A DNA stretch of 64,000 nucleotides from Microbaculum marinisediminis. Its GTDB lineage: Bacteria; Pseudomonadota; Alphaproteobacteria; Rhizobiales; Tepidamorphaceae. Positions 26,258 through 36,183 of this stretch are shown here, one piece after another. Every line of letters begins with the position of its first letter. Position 1 is the stretch's first letter. Location of the stretch: assembly GCF_025397915.1 (NCBI RefSeq), contig NZ_JALIDZ010000011.1, forward strand, positions 62,001-126,000. The letters are read 5' to 3'. The position numbers and the translations under genes are program-made. Under the pieces are notes generated by a model that worked only from the letters and a program-made list of their open reading frames with translations, did no database searches and was not told the DNA's origin.

Positions 26258-26980
26258 TCATGCCTCTTGTGAAGTTTCGGCGGGGCTTACGCCCATGTAG
26301 TGGTCCAGCACATGTGCCGAGACCACGTCTTGCGGCGTCCCACGCCACTTGATCACGCCCTTCTCGACGATATGAACGACGTCGCCGATATCGAGCATGA
26401 GTCCGATGTTCTGCTCCACGATGACGATCGCCACCCCTTCGGATGCCAGCTGTCGCAACACGACACCGATCTGGCTGACGAGCCTGGGCATCAGGCCTTC
26501 TGTGGGCTCGTCCATGAGAAGCAGTTGGCAGCGCATCGACAAGCTGCGAGCGATACCGACCAGTTGCTGCTGACCGCCGCTCAGGGTCCCAGCCGGAGAA
26601 TCGAGCTTTGGTTCGATCTCCGGAAGCACTTCCAGGATCTCGGACAAGGGTCTGGGCGAACGAACCGTGCTCGCGGCCACCTGGATGTTCTCGCGCACGG
26701 ACAGCTTGGGGAAGCCCCTGACATCCTGGGGCATGTAGGCGACCCCGAGGCGCGCGATCGCATCTGTTGTCAGGCCACGCGCGGGTTCGCCAAGGATCGT
26801 GACCTCACCCTCGATCCGCGGCCCAAGTCCCATAACGGACTGCAATAGGGTCGTCTTGCCGGCGCCGTTGCGGCCCAGAATAGCTGTGACCGTTCCCGGT
26901 TGCGCGACAAGGTCGATGCCGTGAAGGACCTGCGCCTTGCCGTAGTATGCCTTGAGGTTAGTGGCCCGCAGCGCTTCCAA
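26258..26980 (-). CDS. livF: Branched-chain amino acid-type ABC transporter ATPase LivF
   Basis: A 240-residue ATPase of the LivF class. Walker A GRNGAGKTT, Q-loop YMPQDVRGFP, signature LSGGQQQLVGIARSL, Walker B LLLMDEPTEGLMPRLV and H-loop region VEQNIGL are present; the VEQN sequence is typical of LivF. Translation appears to begin with TTG at 26980 with AAGGA upstream, inside the last codons of livG (23-base overlap). It pairs with LivG to power LivHM. The substrate may not be an amino acid; such systems also import ureides, amides and aromatic acids. Confidence 0.93.
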   Translation of the reverse strand: MEALRATNLKAYYGKAQVLHGIDLVAQPGTVTAILGRNGAGKTTLLQSVMGLGPRIEGEVTILGEPARGLTTDAIARLGVAYMPQDVRGFPKLSVRENIQVAASTVRSPRPLSEILEVLPEIEPKLDSPAGTLSGGQQQLVGIARSLSMRCQLLLMDEPTEGLMPRLVSQIGVVLRQLASEGVAIVIVEQNIGLMLDIGDVVHIVEKGVIKWRGTPQDVVSAHVLDHYMGVSPAETSQEA

Positions 26981-27686
26981 GGTACAATTCCTTCACAAAG
27001 GGGTCGCGCAAGACATCGCCGGGAATACCCGAAGCCGCAACGGCGCCGGCCGCCAGGACGGTCACCTGGTCGGCGGTCTGATTGACGACGTTCATGTCGT
27101 GTTCGATGATCACCGCACAGACCTGCCGCCGCAGACGATCCTGGATAAGTCCTATCATCCTGTCCGTCTCGGCGATGCTCATGCCCGCTGTCGGTTCGTC
27201 GAGCAGCAGAACCTTCGGGTCCGTAGCCAGGGCCATTGCGATTTCGAGGATACGTTGGTCGCCATGCGACAACGTATTGACTTCCCTGTCGGCTAGCGCC
27301 TCCAGGCCCGTAAGGTGGAGCAGCGCGGAGCGGCGGGTGCCGTCGGCGTCCATTCCACGCGAAGCCAGGTGCATGTGCTCGGCCACGGTCATTCCGGGAA
27401 ACAGGCTGGTAATCTGGAATGTACGTGCCAGGCCGCGCCTGGCACGGTGTTGCGCGGGACGACCGGTGACATCCTCCCCGTCGAGCCAGACGCGACCCCG
27501 CGTCGGCCCGAATACACCGCTGACGATGTTGATGAACGTCGTCTTGCCCGCGCCGTTGGGGCCGATGATCGCGCGGATCTCGCCTGCGCTCACTTCGAGC
27601 GAAACATCATTCAGGGCGTGGAAGGCACCGAACGACTTGCTGATGCCTTCGACCCGGAATACGTACCGATCTTCTGGAGAGCGCAA
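26958..27686 (-). CDS. livG: Branched-chain amino acid-type ABC transporter ATPase LivG
   Basis: A 242-residue LivG-type ATPase: Walker A GPNGAGKTTFINIVSG, the LivG-specific LARTFQITSLFPGMTVAEH around the Q-loop, signature LSHGDQRILEIAMAL (LSHG instead of LSGG, normal for LivG), Walker B VLLLDEPTAGM and IIEHDM. The start appears to be TTG 27686, with AAGGGG at the end of the binding protein gene as ribosome site; the genes are separated by three bases. Confidence 0.93.
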   Translation of the reverse strand: MRSPEDRYVFRVEGISKSFGAFHALNDVSLEVSAGEIRAIIGPNGAGKTTFINIVSGVFGPTRGRVWLDGEDVTGRPAQHRARRGLARTFQITSLFPGMTVAEHMHLASRGMDADGTRRSALLHLTGLEALADREVNTLSHGDQRILEIAMALATDPKVLLLDEPTAGMSIAETDRMIGLIQDRLRRQVCAVIIEHDMNVVNQTADQVTVLAAGAVAASGIPGDVLRDPFVKELYLGSAAGH

Positions 27687-27689
27687 GTC

Positions 27690-28946
27690 TCACCCCTTCG
27701 TCAGGTCGACGTCCGCGGGGTAGAGCGTGCTCTGCCAAGGCGCGACATCGAACTTTGACAGCAGGCCATCCCGGATCTGCAGCAGATAGATGTCCATGAA
27801 CGCCTGGTGGTCCTCGGCCCGCATGCTCACATCGCCGAGCGGGAATAGTGGTCCGCGCTGATAGGTGGGGACCGTCTCGGCATGCTTGATCAGAGCCGCC
27901 GTGTCGTCCTTCGTCGTCCAGCCGCTCTGTTCGACATTCGCCTTGATGAAGCCAAGCGATTGCGCGATCCCGCGGATCATTGATCCACCCGCCGCCTTGC
28001 CACTCGCCGTCTCGATACCGTTCTCGTCGATGCCAAGGGCCTTGTAGATGGCGCCCATCTCGGACGACGGCATGTCCGCCAGCGCAATCGGGGCCGTCTC
28101 GATACCGAAGGTGCCCTCCCCCTGCGGACCGAGTTCCCGGTAGTCGAACAGCGAGAAGCTCAGTCCCGCGAGGACGATCTTCTGCGGGTAGCCCGAACTC
28201 CGGATCAACTGCACGGCCTGCAGTGCATTGAGCACCGGGATGTAAATGCCGTCGACAGAGCGGTCGATCCGCGCCACGAACGGCAGAAGGTCGGCGGCAT
28301 CGACGGGGATCGCAGTAGCCGAGGTGACCTCACCGCCGGCAGCCGTGACGCCCGTCTGCCACCAGTCCCGTTCGGACTGTCCCCACTTGATGTCCGCAAA
28401 GAACGTCGCCCAGCGCTTGCCGATCGACTCGACCAGTTTCTGCGCGGCGCCGGCGGCGGTCGCCGCGGAGTTGGTCGTCATCCGAAACTGATACGGCACC
28501 GCGTTGCCGTTCGCAGTCGTCGCCTCGGACGTGCTCATCGTCATGTAGAGCGTCTTGTTCTCGTTGGCGATCTTGTTGCTCGCGAGAGCTATGGACGAAA
28601 TTTCCGAGCCGATGACGAAGTCGACCTTCTCCTCGAGGATCAGGTTGCGAAGCTGGGTCACGCCTGCGTCCACGTCCGACTTCGTATCGACGGTCACCAG
28701 TTTGATCGGTCGGCCGGCTATACCGCCGGTGTCATTGATCCACTTGGTGAGGCCGGTAGCGGCTTTGTCGCGCCAGTACCCTGTGGCAGCGTCCCAGCCC
28801 GTCAGCTCGCACTGATGGCCGATCACGATCGGCTCGCCCGACGCCGGCGCGGCAATCGATCGTTTTGTCGATCCAAGCACCCCTGCCGAAGCGACGGCAG
28901 CGGCAGTCGACGCGAGAAAGTGGCGGCGAGTAACTTTGGTGTTCAT
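27690..28946 (-). CDS. ABC transporter substrate-binding protein (LivK/AmiC-like)
   Basis: A 418-residue type I periplasmic binding protein. The N-terminus has a twin-arginine signal (TRRHFLASTAAAVASAG) with cleavage near RSIAAPA. The ligand domain begins PIVIGHQCELTGWDAATGYW and has the ANENKTLYMTMSTSEA and PYQFRMTTNS segments typical of the family. It lies third in the operon, after livM and before livG, whereas most liv operons start with it. There is no intercistronic hairpin after it, unlike the other four binding protein genes here. Ligand unknown; the amide/urea-binding branch is a possibility. Confidence 0.9.
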   Translation of the reverse strand: MNTKVTRRHFLASTAAAVASAGVLGSTKRSIAAPASGEPIVIGHQCELTGWDAATGYWRDKAATGLTKWINDTGGIAGRPIKLVTVDTKSDVDAGVTQLRNLILEEKVDFVIGSEISSIALASNKIANENKTLYMTMSTSEATTANGNAVPYQFRMTTNSAATAAGAAQKLVESIGKRWATFFADIKWGQSERDWWQTGVTAAGGEVTSATAIPVDAADLLPFVARIDRSVDGIYIPVLNALQAVQLIRSSGYPQKIVLAGLSFSLFDYRELGPQGEGTFGIETAPIALADMPSSEMGAIYKALGIDENGIETASGKAAGGSMIRGIAQSLGFIKANVEQSGWTTKDDTAALIKHAETVPTYQRGPLFPLGDVSMRAEDHQAFMDIYLLQIRDGLLSKFDVAPWQSTLYPADVDLTKG

Positions 28947-28973
28947 GGCGTTTCCCCTTTTCTGTTTTCTAGT

Positions 28974-29909
28974 TCAACGGCGTTTGTGGTTTCTCAGCCC
29001 CATCACGCCCTGTGGTAGCCACAAGGCGATCGCGATCAGCATGAGCCCGATGATGAGATCGACGCGGACGGTCCAGCGAGCCAGGATTTCTGACGTCAAT
29101 TGCACGACCAACACGCCGATCGGGCCGCCGTAGACCGAAGTGACGCCGCCCACGGCAGCCCACAGGATCGATTTCAGCGACATGGACAGGCTGACGACAT
29201 CGATTGCGACGTGACGGGAGATCAGCGCATAGAGCGCTCCGCCGAGGCCGGCGAGACCGCCGGCGGCGGTGAACACGGAGAGCCGGTAATAGGCCGAATT
29301 GTAGCCGAGCACCTGCGCACGCACGGCATTCTGCTGCACGGCCCGCACGACGCGCCAGGTATCGGTGCCCGAAAGCACCCAGTAGCCAATGAGAACCGCT
29401 GCGAGGATGGCCGCGCTCAGCAGCAGCATCTCGATATTCGGGCCGACGCTGATCGGGAAGCCGATCAGGTGGTAATCATGATTGGGCAGCGGCAAGCCGT
29501 CCGCCCCGCCCGTCACCGCGACCGTCGCGCTGCCAAGGACCGAGAAGGTGACGGCGAAGATGATCGTACCAATCGCCGCGCCCGCATGGGACATACGCAA
29601 CACGAGGCTGCCGAACACCAGGGCTACCAACGCGCCTCCGGCGGCGCCGGCGAACATGATCAGCAACAGGTTTCCCTGCAGCCATATGCTGAGCCACACG
29701 GCGACATAGGCTCCGGCTCCGAAGATCGTCGCTTGCGTCACGCTTGGAATGTTGGCGTACGAATAGGCCAGCGTGAAACTGATCGCGAGGAACATCCAAC
29801 TCACGTATCGCGCCAGTACCCCGCTCCAGAATTCGCCGAGCAGTGGCGCAGCCGCGCAAATTGCGGCAAGTACCGAGATTGACAGGATGACGCCGATCCG
29901 GTCTCTCAT
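28974..29909 (-). CDS. livM: Branched-chain amino acid-type ABC permease LivM
   Basis: A 311-residue inner-membrane permease with eight or more hydrophobic helices and the LivM segments FAISFTLAYSYANIPSVTQA and RVVRAVQQNAVRAQVLGYN, where the latter contacts the ATPases. A glycine-rich AAGGLAGLGGALYALI follows. Its ATG overlaps the livH stop (ATGA). The C-terminus (GLMLIAIALWLPQGVMGL) is as in LivM. Confidence 0.92.
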   Translation of the reverse strand: MRDRIGVILSISVLAAICAAAPLLGEFWSGVLARYVSWMFLAISFTLAYSYANIPSVTQATIFGAGAYVAVWLSIWLQGNLLLIMFAGAAGGALVALVFGSLVLRMSHAGAAIGTIIFAVTFSVLGSATVAVTGGADGLPLPNHDYHLIGFPISVGPNIEMLLLSAAILAAVLIGYWVLSGTDTWRVVRAVQQNAVRAQVLGYNSAYYRLSVFTAAGGLAGLGGALYALISRHVAIDVVSLSMSLKSILWAAVGGVTSVYGGPIGVLVVQLTSEILARWTVRVDLIIGLMLIAIALWLPQGVMGLRNHKRR

Positions 29910-30769
29910 GCCCGCCCCCCAAAGAGTCCATTCGGACGCATCAGAAGCAGCGGCAGGAAGAGCGCGATTGCTCCGACCTCGGCGTAGGTCGGGGAGACGA
30001 ACACGGACAAGACGCCCCGCGCGACGCCCATGATCGCGGCGGCCGCAACGGCGCCCCCGAGGCTACCCAGTCCGCCGACAACGACGACGATAAAGGCCGG
30101 GCCGAGAACCGACATGCCCATCTGGTGGCTTACCATTGTCATCGGCGCGACGAGCACGCCCGCCAGGGCGGCCAGCGCGGCGCTTAGCACGACGATGACC
30201 CTGTAGACGCGCTCAACCGGCACGCCCGACGCCATCGCAAGTGTCGGTGACTGCGCAACACAGCGGATCCAGAGACCGATGGAGGTCGATTTGAGGAAGA
30301 CCCAGAACGCGACGAGGATGCCGATGGCGAGCCCGGCGGCGACCAGGCGGTAGGTCGGATAGTAAAAGCCGAGAATGCTCACCGCGCCGGAGATCGGCGG
30401 CTGCACCAGGCGCGGCGATCCCCCGAAAATGGCCAGCATCGCGTCGTTGATGACAAAGAGCAAACCCGACGTCGCGACAAGCCCGACCAACATGTCCTTG
30501 CCGATCGTCGGCCGGAGCACGAAGCGGTAAACGGGAATGCTCACGATCGCGGCAACCAGCGGCGCCACGATGACAGCCACCCAGAAACTGCCGAACTGAT
30601 TGACCGAGTACCACGCGATGACGGCACCAACGGCGTAGACCGAGCCGTGCGCCATGTTCAGCAAGCCGAGAAGGCCGAATACCGCGTTCAGCCCCAACGC
30701 GATGAGGCCGAGAAACATCGCCCACACGAAGCCGTTGATGATCTGGAATGCAAGTGAGTACCAATCCAC
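29906..30769 (-). CDS. livH: Branched-chain amino acid-type ABC permease LivH
   Basis: A permease of about 287 residues, first gene of the liv operon. The LivH signature ALGLNAVFGLLGLLNMAHG occurs near residue 25, and GGLGSLGGAVAAA near the C-terminus. GTG 30769 (VDWYSLAFQ) is chosen since AGGGAC lies eight bases upstream and LivH proteins start close to such a sequence; GTG 30802 is an in-frame alternative adding 11 residues. The operon reads livH-livM-binding protein-livG-livF and continues into two dehydrogenase genes. Confidence 0.91.
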   Translation of the reverse strand: MDWYSLAFQIINGFVWAMFLGLIALGLNAVFGLLGLLNMAHGSVYAVGAVIAWYSVNQFGSFWVAVIVAPLVAAIVSIPVYRFVLRPTIGKDMLVGLVATSGLLFVINDAMLAIFGGSPRLVQPPISGAVSILGFYYPTYRLVAAGLAIGILVAFWVFLKSTSIGLWIRCVAQSPTLAMASGVPVERVYRVIVVLSAALAALAGVLVAPMTMVSHQMGMSVLGPAFIVVVVGGLGSLGGAVAAAAIMGVARGVLSVFVSPTYAEVGAIALFLPLLLMRPNGLFGGRA

Positions 30770-31170
30770 GGAAGTTGTCCCTGCATGAATGGAGTCAGCC
30801 ACGGTCCGCGCGATAGTTGGAACGCTATGGGGCCGCGGAGGGGTGCCACAACCGTGACTGAAGTCATGTCAGCCGAGCGGCGCAACGACCTCCGCCACCG
30901 GTAGCAGCAGGTGCGCGTCGCTGAATTTCATGTGGCGACTGATGCGATCGAACCGGAAGGGTCCGGGCAGCGATCTGCGCCCGGTCGTGCCGCATACTCT
31001 CGTGCGGGCCCGACGCCGGCGTGCGCAACCGAACACGCTCCCGGTGCCCATGCAGGGCTGGCCGGGTTCCTCCGGCCAAGGTCGCCTCGGCACCGTAGGG
31101 TGTTCTTTGATCAGCGCGTTTTCGTTTAACGGCCCGGTACGACCAAGCGAGCGTTTGGGATCTCATCAGA
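30770..31170. other. 400-base region between livH and the flavin monooxygenase gene
   Basis: No gene with family support. The liv operon promoter should lie here, reading leftward. A short minus-strand frame ends in a fairly hydrophobic peptide (LLLPVAEVVAPLG) just upstream of livH but has no recognised homologue. Confidence 0.45.
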
Positions 31171-32277
31171 TTAGATGACACGCCGTTCGGCCAGCCGATG
31201 GTACCGGTCGAAAAGAGGGTTCTTGTTTCCCTTCGCCACTTCGTTCTGCCCTTCAAAGTCGAACAGTGCGCGCGACCCTTTGACCACGGGCGCAACCTGG
31301 GCAATGCGAACGCTCTCATATGCAGCCAAAGCGCTCTCGACACCGTCGTAGGACCCGAGGCACTGGCAAAGGACATCGACGTCTTCCAGAGCCTGGTTCG
31401 CCCCTTGAGCCATGCCGGGCAACACCGGGTGCGCTGCATCTCCCGCAAGGGTGACCCGACCTTTGGACCAGTTCTTCAGGGGACGGACGAAATCCCGGAG
31501 ACCGTTCCGGATGATGGTCGACGTGTTGGTCGCGGCAATGATGGCGGGTACAGCGCTTCCGTGCCAGCCGCCGAAGAAGCCGGTAACCTCCTCCACGTTC
31601 TGCGTGACACCGTCGGCCGCGGCGAACCAGTAGGCTTTTCCGCCACCCATGGGCAGGTAGCCGAAATGCCCATCCGTTCCCCAGACCTCCACTTCCGTTT
31701 TCGGATCCGCATGGACGTCGGCGACATTGAACAGGCCACGCCAGCGCACCCGCTCGTCGGCGCTGAACTCCTGCGGTCCGAAGAGCGAGTTTCTGACAGC
31801 GGACGCGACACCGTCGGCGCCAAGAACCACATCGCCCCTTATGGTCTCGCCGTTGCCAAAGGTGCATACGGCCCCGGCATCATCTTGTTGAACCGAAGCG
31901 ACTTCGTGACCGAGGCGGAGATTGTGACGACCGAGAGCATCGGAGAGCATCTTGCTTAGATGCCGGCGATGAACGCCATAGAGCGGCGCCCCGTACGTCT
32001 CGCGCCACCCCTTGACATCCTCGACCGCAATCAGCTCGCCCTCCGAGGAAAACGTACGATACTGGTCCAGGAACACACCGGTCTTTTCGAGCGCGGGCCG
32101 GAGACCGATCTTCTCGAGAACCCGGATTCCATTCGGCCAGAGATTCAGGCCGGCGCCGGCTGTGCGCAATTCGGCATCCTTCTCGCAAACCGTTACATCC
32201 CAGCCCATCCGTCCCAGGTATATCCCCGCGGTCAGACCGCTGATGCCGCCACCACAGATGATTGCACTCTTGGTCAT
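31171..32277 (-). CDS. FAD-dependent aromatic monooxygenase (salicylate hydroxylase / 6-hydroxynicotinate monooxygenase-like)
   Basis: A 368-residue class A flavoprotein hydroxylase. The FAD dinucleotide motif is ICGGGISGLTAGIYLGRMGW at residues 5-24, the DG motif is VLGADGVASAVRNSLF, and the second FAD motif is GRVTLAGDAAHPVLPGMAQG. It would hydroxylate an aromatic or N-heteroaromatic acid using NAD(P)H and O2. GGAGGG before ATG 32277 fixes the start. It is alone on its transcript between two gaps; there is no ring-cleavage dioxygenase in the window, so its pathway is incomplete here. Salicylate, 3-hydroxybenzoate and hydroxynicotinate hydroxylases all share this pattern. Confidence 0.88.
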   Translation of the reverse strand: MTKSAIICGGGISGLTAGIYLGRMGWDVTVCEKDAELRTAGAGLNLWPNGIRVLEKIGLRPALEKTGVFLDQYRTFSSEGELIAVEDVKGWRETYGAPLYGVHRRHLSKMLSDALGRHNLRLGHEVASVQQDDAGAVCTFGNGETIRGDVVLGADGVASAVRNSLFGPQEFSADERVRWRGLFNVADVHADPKTEVEVWGTDGHFGYLPMGGGKAYWFAAADGVTQNVEEVTGFFGGWHGSAVPAIIAATNTSTIIRNGLRDFVRPLKNWSKGRVTLAGDAAHPVLPGMAQGANQALEDVDVLCQCLGSYDGVESALAAYESVRIAQVAPVVKGSRALFDFEGQNEVAKGNKNPLFDRYHRLAERRVI

Positions 32278-33052
32278 TGCTCTGCCCTCCGGCATTCCAC
32301 GGCGCGCGCCCTCGATGCTGCGGGTGGCCTGTCGAACATGCCCTCGCGCCCCTCTGTCCAGTTTTGATGTCTAGAAGTCGTGAAACGTGCCGCACGGCGC
32401 ATTGCGCCGCCGACAGATCCACTCGAATGATGAGCCAGACGATCGTTCAAACGTGCCGGGCCCGAACGTCTTTCGGGAAATGGTGCCGGCGACGTGCCGC
32501 CCCCTCGTACTGGCCGGGCGTGCGTTTCATTGAGGTCGACGCCTCCTGCCTTGTTGATCATCCTTGGCCCCCAACGCAACGCGCGCTCCACCACGATGTA
32601 AGTTGGCACGGCCCCATGATCAGGCCCGGTTCTGGCGTGGAGGGGTGGGAGTGAAATCAACATAGTTTCCCCGATCCTATGATCCCGGGAACGTCACGAT
32701 ATGGGGGGCCAAGCGGCAAGAATGACTATGGTCACAGCTGGCGCCGCAATGGCCGTACCGCTGCCCGTAAAAAGCAGGATCGCATACTGCCTCCCGCACC
32801 TGTTGGAAGAAGGTTCCGGCGGCGAGCGGCACAAGGCCTTGACCGCGCGCGGCGCAATCACCCCCGCTCCATCTGCACCATCGGGATGGGCGGGACGCCA
32901 AGGAAAGTCCGACGGTCCAGCTGGGCGGCTGTACCGACGCTGAAAACGGAGGATGCCGGGCGGTTGCCGGGGATGATGGCCGGCCGCGAGGACGAAGACT
33001 GCAAGTCACCGGAGGCATTCAGGAACCGAATACCGTACAGCCCTGCTCGAGG
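32278..33052. other. 775-base gap without a supported gene
   Basis: Both strands show only short frames (for example 32701-32943 plus) with biased composition. It must contain the promoter of the flavin monooxygenase and the end of the aspartase transcript. No clear terminator hairpin was seen. The loose spacing contrasts with the compact right half of the window. Confidence 0.4.
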
Positions 33053-34444
33053 TCACTCATCTCTCGCCAACACCGGCGCGAAAATCGAATCGATTTGGAC
33101 CGGGGTCAGTGCACACTCCGCCTCGACCGCCTGCCTCAACCCGATGCCTTCGCGCAGCGCAAGCTTCGCCATCTCGGCGGCCCTATTGTATCCCACGATC
33201 GGATTTAGCGCGGCGGCCAGGGTCAGCGAGCCATCGTATAGCGACTTGCAACGTTCTACGTCCGCTTCGATCCCGTCGATGCAGCGTGTGCGCAGGGTAT
33301 CCATGCCATTTGCAAGCAAGCGCATCGACTGCAGGATATTGAGCACGATAACCGGCTCCATGGCATTCAGCTGCAGCTGGCCGGCACTCGCAGCCAGGGT
33401 CACGGTCAGATCGTTCCCGATGACCTGAAAACCGACCTGATTCATCATCTCCGGCATAACCGGATTGACCTTGCCAGGCATGATCGATGAACCCGCCTGA
33501 ACTGCCGGCAACCTGATCTCGCCGAAGCCCGCGCGTGGACCGCTGGAAAGCAGACGGAGATCGTTGCAGATCTTCGAGAGCTTGACTGCGATGCGCTTGA
33601 GCGTGCCCGAGACGGTAACGAAGTCGCCCGTGTCGGATGTCGCCTCGACGAGATTGCAGGCCGGCCGAACCGCCACACCGGAGATCTCTGACAGATACCC
33701 GCAGGCGATCGTTGAGAATGCCTTCGGCGCATTGACGCCCGTTCCGATGGCCGTACCACCGAGATTGACCTCCGCCATCAGCCGAACCGCGCTCTGAAGC
33801 TGAAGGACATCCTCCTCTATTGTCTCGGCGAAGGCATCGAATTCCTGCCCGAGATACATTGGAACGGCATCTTGAAGCTGAGTCCGCCCGACCTTGATGA
33901 CGTCAATGAATTCGTTGCCCTTGCGCCGAAATGCAGCGGCGAGCTCGCGCATGCTGGTCATCAGCGTCTCGACGCCACGTGCGACGGTCAGTCGGATCGC
34001 GGTCGGATAGACATCGTTGGTCGATTGGGAGAGGTTGACGTGATCGTTGGGGTGGATCGCCGCGTAGTCTCCCGGCCGCCTGTCGGCGGCGAGTAGGGCG
34101 AGGTTCGCAACGACCTCGTTGACGTTCATGTTGGTGGAGGTCCCGGCACCGCCCTGCATCATGTCGACCGGGAAATGCGGCTTGAGCGTTTCGCCGCTGA
34201 TCAGCGTGTCGCAGGCTTGATCAATGGCAGCACCGATGTCGCTTCGGATCAGCCCCAGTTCGATGTTGGCGGCCAAGGCCGCTTTCTTGACCATCCCCAA
34301 GGCCACGATGAATTCCGGAAAGTCGTGGAGGCGGACTCCGGAAACATCGAAGTTGTCGACCGCCCTTGCGGTGTGAACCCCATAGAGGCATTCAACCGGA
34401 AGCCGGACCTCGCCAAGCAGATCCGACTCTATGCGTGTACTCAC
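33053..34444 (-). CDS. aspA: Aspartate ammonia-lyase (aspartase/fumarase superfamily)
   Basis: About 463 residues. Superfamily regions are VDMMQGGAGTSTNMNVNEV, NLSQSTNDVYPTAIRL, TQLQDAVPMYLGQEF and the signature loop GSSIMPGKVNPVMPE with the catalytic serine. The N-terminus TRIESDLLGEV and the DMMQGGAG form favour aspartase over class II fumarase, although the superfamily contains other lyases. Aspartase deaminates L-aspartate to fumarate and ammonia. GTG 34444 is chosen because AGGGGA is nine bases upstream; ATG 34462 is in frame but has no ribosome site. Transcribed with the aldehyde dehydrogenase (148-base gap) and aminotransferase upstream, it may feed amine nitrogen or carbon into the TCA cycle. 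Confidence 0.88.
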   Translation of the reverse strand: MSTRIESDLLGEVRLPVECLYGVHTARAVDNFDVSGVRLHDFPEFIVALGMVKKAALAANIELGLIRSDIGAAIDQACDTLISGETLKPHFPVDMMQGGAGTSTNMNVNEVVANLALLAADRRPGDYAAIHPNDHVNLSQSTNDVYPTAIRLTVARGVETLMTSMRELAAAFRRKGNEFIDVIKVGRTQLQDAVPMYLGQEFDAFAETIEEDVLQLQSAVRLMAEVNLGGTAIGTGVNAPKAFSTIACGYLSEISGVAVRPACNLVEATSDTGDFVTVSGTLKRIAVKLSKICNDLRLLSSGPRAGFGEIRLPAVQAGSSIMPGKVNPVMPEMMNQVGFQVIGNDLTVTLAASAGQLQLNAMEPVIVLNILQSMRLLANGMDTLRTRCIDGIEADVERCKSLYDGSLTLAAALNPIVGYNRAAEMAKLALREGIGLRQAVEAECALTPVQIDSIFAPVLARDE

Positions 34445-34592
34445 GTCAGAGTTTCCCCTCATGCATCATTGATGGCCCCGCCAGGACCTTGAAGCGTCTT
34501 TGAGACCTGAGCAGGCGCCCCCGGGAGCATGTCTGCACGTCCCCGGTGCATGCGCCCGCGCCAATCCTGCGTCATGGAACAGAGTGATCAGC

Positions 34593-36002
34593 CTAGCCGC
34601 GGTTAATGCAGACGACCTTCGGCTGGGTCATTTCCTCGAAGGCAAATCGAACGCCTTCCCTTCCCATGCTGCCATATTTGAAGCCACCGAACGGCATGGC
34701 GTCGAACCTGTAATCAGAGGAATCGTTGATCATCACTCCGCCAGCGTCGATCCGCCCGGCTGTGTCGAGCGCGTCCGCCAGATTGTTGGTGAAGATGCCG
34801 GCGTGCAGGCTGTAGTCTGGACCGTTCGCCATAACGATCGCCTCGTCGAGCGTTTCGAACGGTGTGAGCAGGACCACGGGGGCGAACACCTCGTCATGCC
34901 ATAGGGCGCAGTTCAGCGGCGTGCCTTCCAGCACGGTCGGATGATAGAGCGAACCTTCGCGACGATTTCCGCACAGCAGTGTCGCACCGGCAGCTATCGC
35001 CTCGTTGACAGCCGCCTCGGTGCGCTGGGCTGCCTGCCTGGAGATCATCGGCCCTACATCGGTGTCTTCGAGGGAAGGGTCGCCCGCCTTCAGCCTTTCG
35101 GTTGCGGCGACAAACGCATCGCGGAAGCGATTGTAGAGGTTCGACTGAACGAGGATGCGCTGGGCGCCGATACAGTTCTGTCCGGCAGCCCAGAAGGCTC
35201 CAGAAACGCAACTTTCGACCGCCTTGGCAAAATCGCAATCTGCCATGACGAGGACTGGGGCGTTGCCGCCCAGTTCCATGGCCAGCTTCTTCAGCCCGGC
35301 CGTTTTTGAGATCGCCTCGCCGGCGGCAAAGCCGCCCGTGAACGATACCATGCGAACATCGCGGGCCGAGACGAGAGCCTTGCCGAGCTCAACGCCTCCG
35401 ACCGCTAACGTGACAATCTCTTCGGGCAGACCCGCTTCGACGAGAGCCGAGACAAGATTGATTGCCGACAGCGGCGCCAGTTCCGATGGTTTGAGCAGTA
35501 CGGCATTGCCGCCGGCGATCGCCGGTCCAAGCTTGTGAGCCACCAGATTGAGCGGATCGTTGTAGGGCGTGATTGCGGCGATGATGCCGAGCGGCTCGCG
35601 CGTGAACCAGCCCTGACGCAGCTCCGATCCGGGATAGGCATCGAACGGAACAATCTCACCGGCATTCCGCTTCACTTCGTCGGAGGAGAGCTTCAGCGTA
35701 TTGACGCAGCGCAGCACCTCCTTGCGCGCCTGGACAATCGTTTTGCCAGCTTCCATCACGATGGTGTTCGCGAAGGTGTCGCGTCGGCATTCGATGATCC
35801 GCGCCGTCTCTTCCAGGATGCTCGCGCGCTGGTGACGCGGCAGGCCGCGGGCGAGAGAAGCGCCGCGACGGGCACGCGCCATGAGCGCCTCGATCTCGTG
35901 CGCTTCGCGTGTTTCCACCGAGCCCACCAGATTTCCGTCGAAGGGATTGAAGATGGGAAGCGCGTTCGTGTCTTCGGCAACGTGACGTGTGACGGTATTC
36001 AT
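34593..36002 (-). CDS. NAD(P)-dependent aldehyde dehydrogenase
   Basis: A 469-residue aldehyde dehydrogenase. The catalytic glutamate is in MELGGNAP and the nucleophilic cysteine in [11 protein letters not shown]; the cofactor-binding [20 protein letters not shown] and [10 protein letters not shown] segments and the closing [15 protein letters not shown] region are present. PYNDPLNL resembles succinate-semialdehyde, glyceraldehyde-3-phosphate (non-phosphorylating) and sulfolactaldehyde dehydrogenases, so a short acid aldehyde is likely. It lies 181 bases after the class III aminotransferase, the classic pair in which the transaminase makes a semialdehyde that this enzyme oxidises. Confidence 0.9.
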   Translation of the reverse strand: MNTVTRHVAEDTNALPIFNPFDGNLVGSVETREAHEIEALMARARRGASLARGLPRHQRASILEETARIIECRRDTFANTIVMEAGKTIVQARKEVLRCVNTLKLSSDEVKRNAGEIVPFDAYPGSELRQGWFTREPLGIIAAITPYNDPLNLVAHKLGPAIAGGNAVLLKPSELAPLSAINLVSALVEAGLPEEIVTLAVGGVELGKALVSARDVRMVSFTGGFAAGEAISKTAGLKKLAMELGGNAPVLVMADCDFAKAVESCVSGAFWAAGQNCIGAQRILVQSNLYNRFRDAFVAATERLKAGDPSLEDTDVGPMISRQAAQRTEAAVNEAIAAGATLLCGNRREGSLYHPTVLEGTPLNCALWHDEVFAPVVLLTPFETLDEAIVMANGPDYSLHAGIFTNNLADALDTAGRIDAGGVMINDSSDYRFDAMPFGGFKYGSMGREGVRFAFEEMTQPKVVCINRG

Positions 36003-36183
36003 TCGACAGCATTCTTTCTTGGGTCTGCGCGTGGAGCATCAGAGGAGAATCGGACGGGGCCCGTGGCCGCTCATTCCAAAGCCACGCCAGCACCGAAGTG
36101 GCCCCGGCGCGGAGCGGAATTGGAGATGCACGCGCCTCGCCGATCCGGACGGGACGTTGACGTTTCCTCCGGTCGATACTCGT

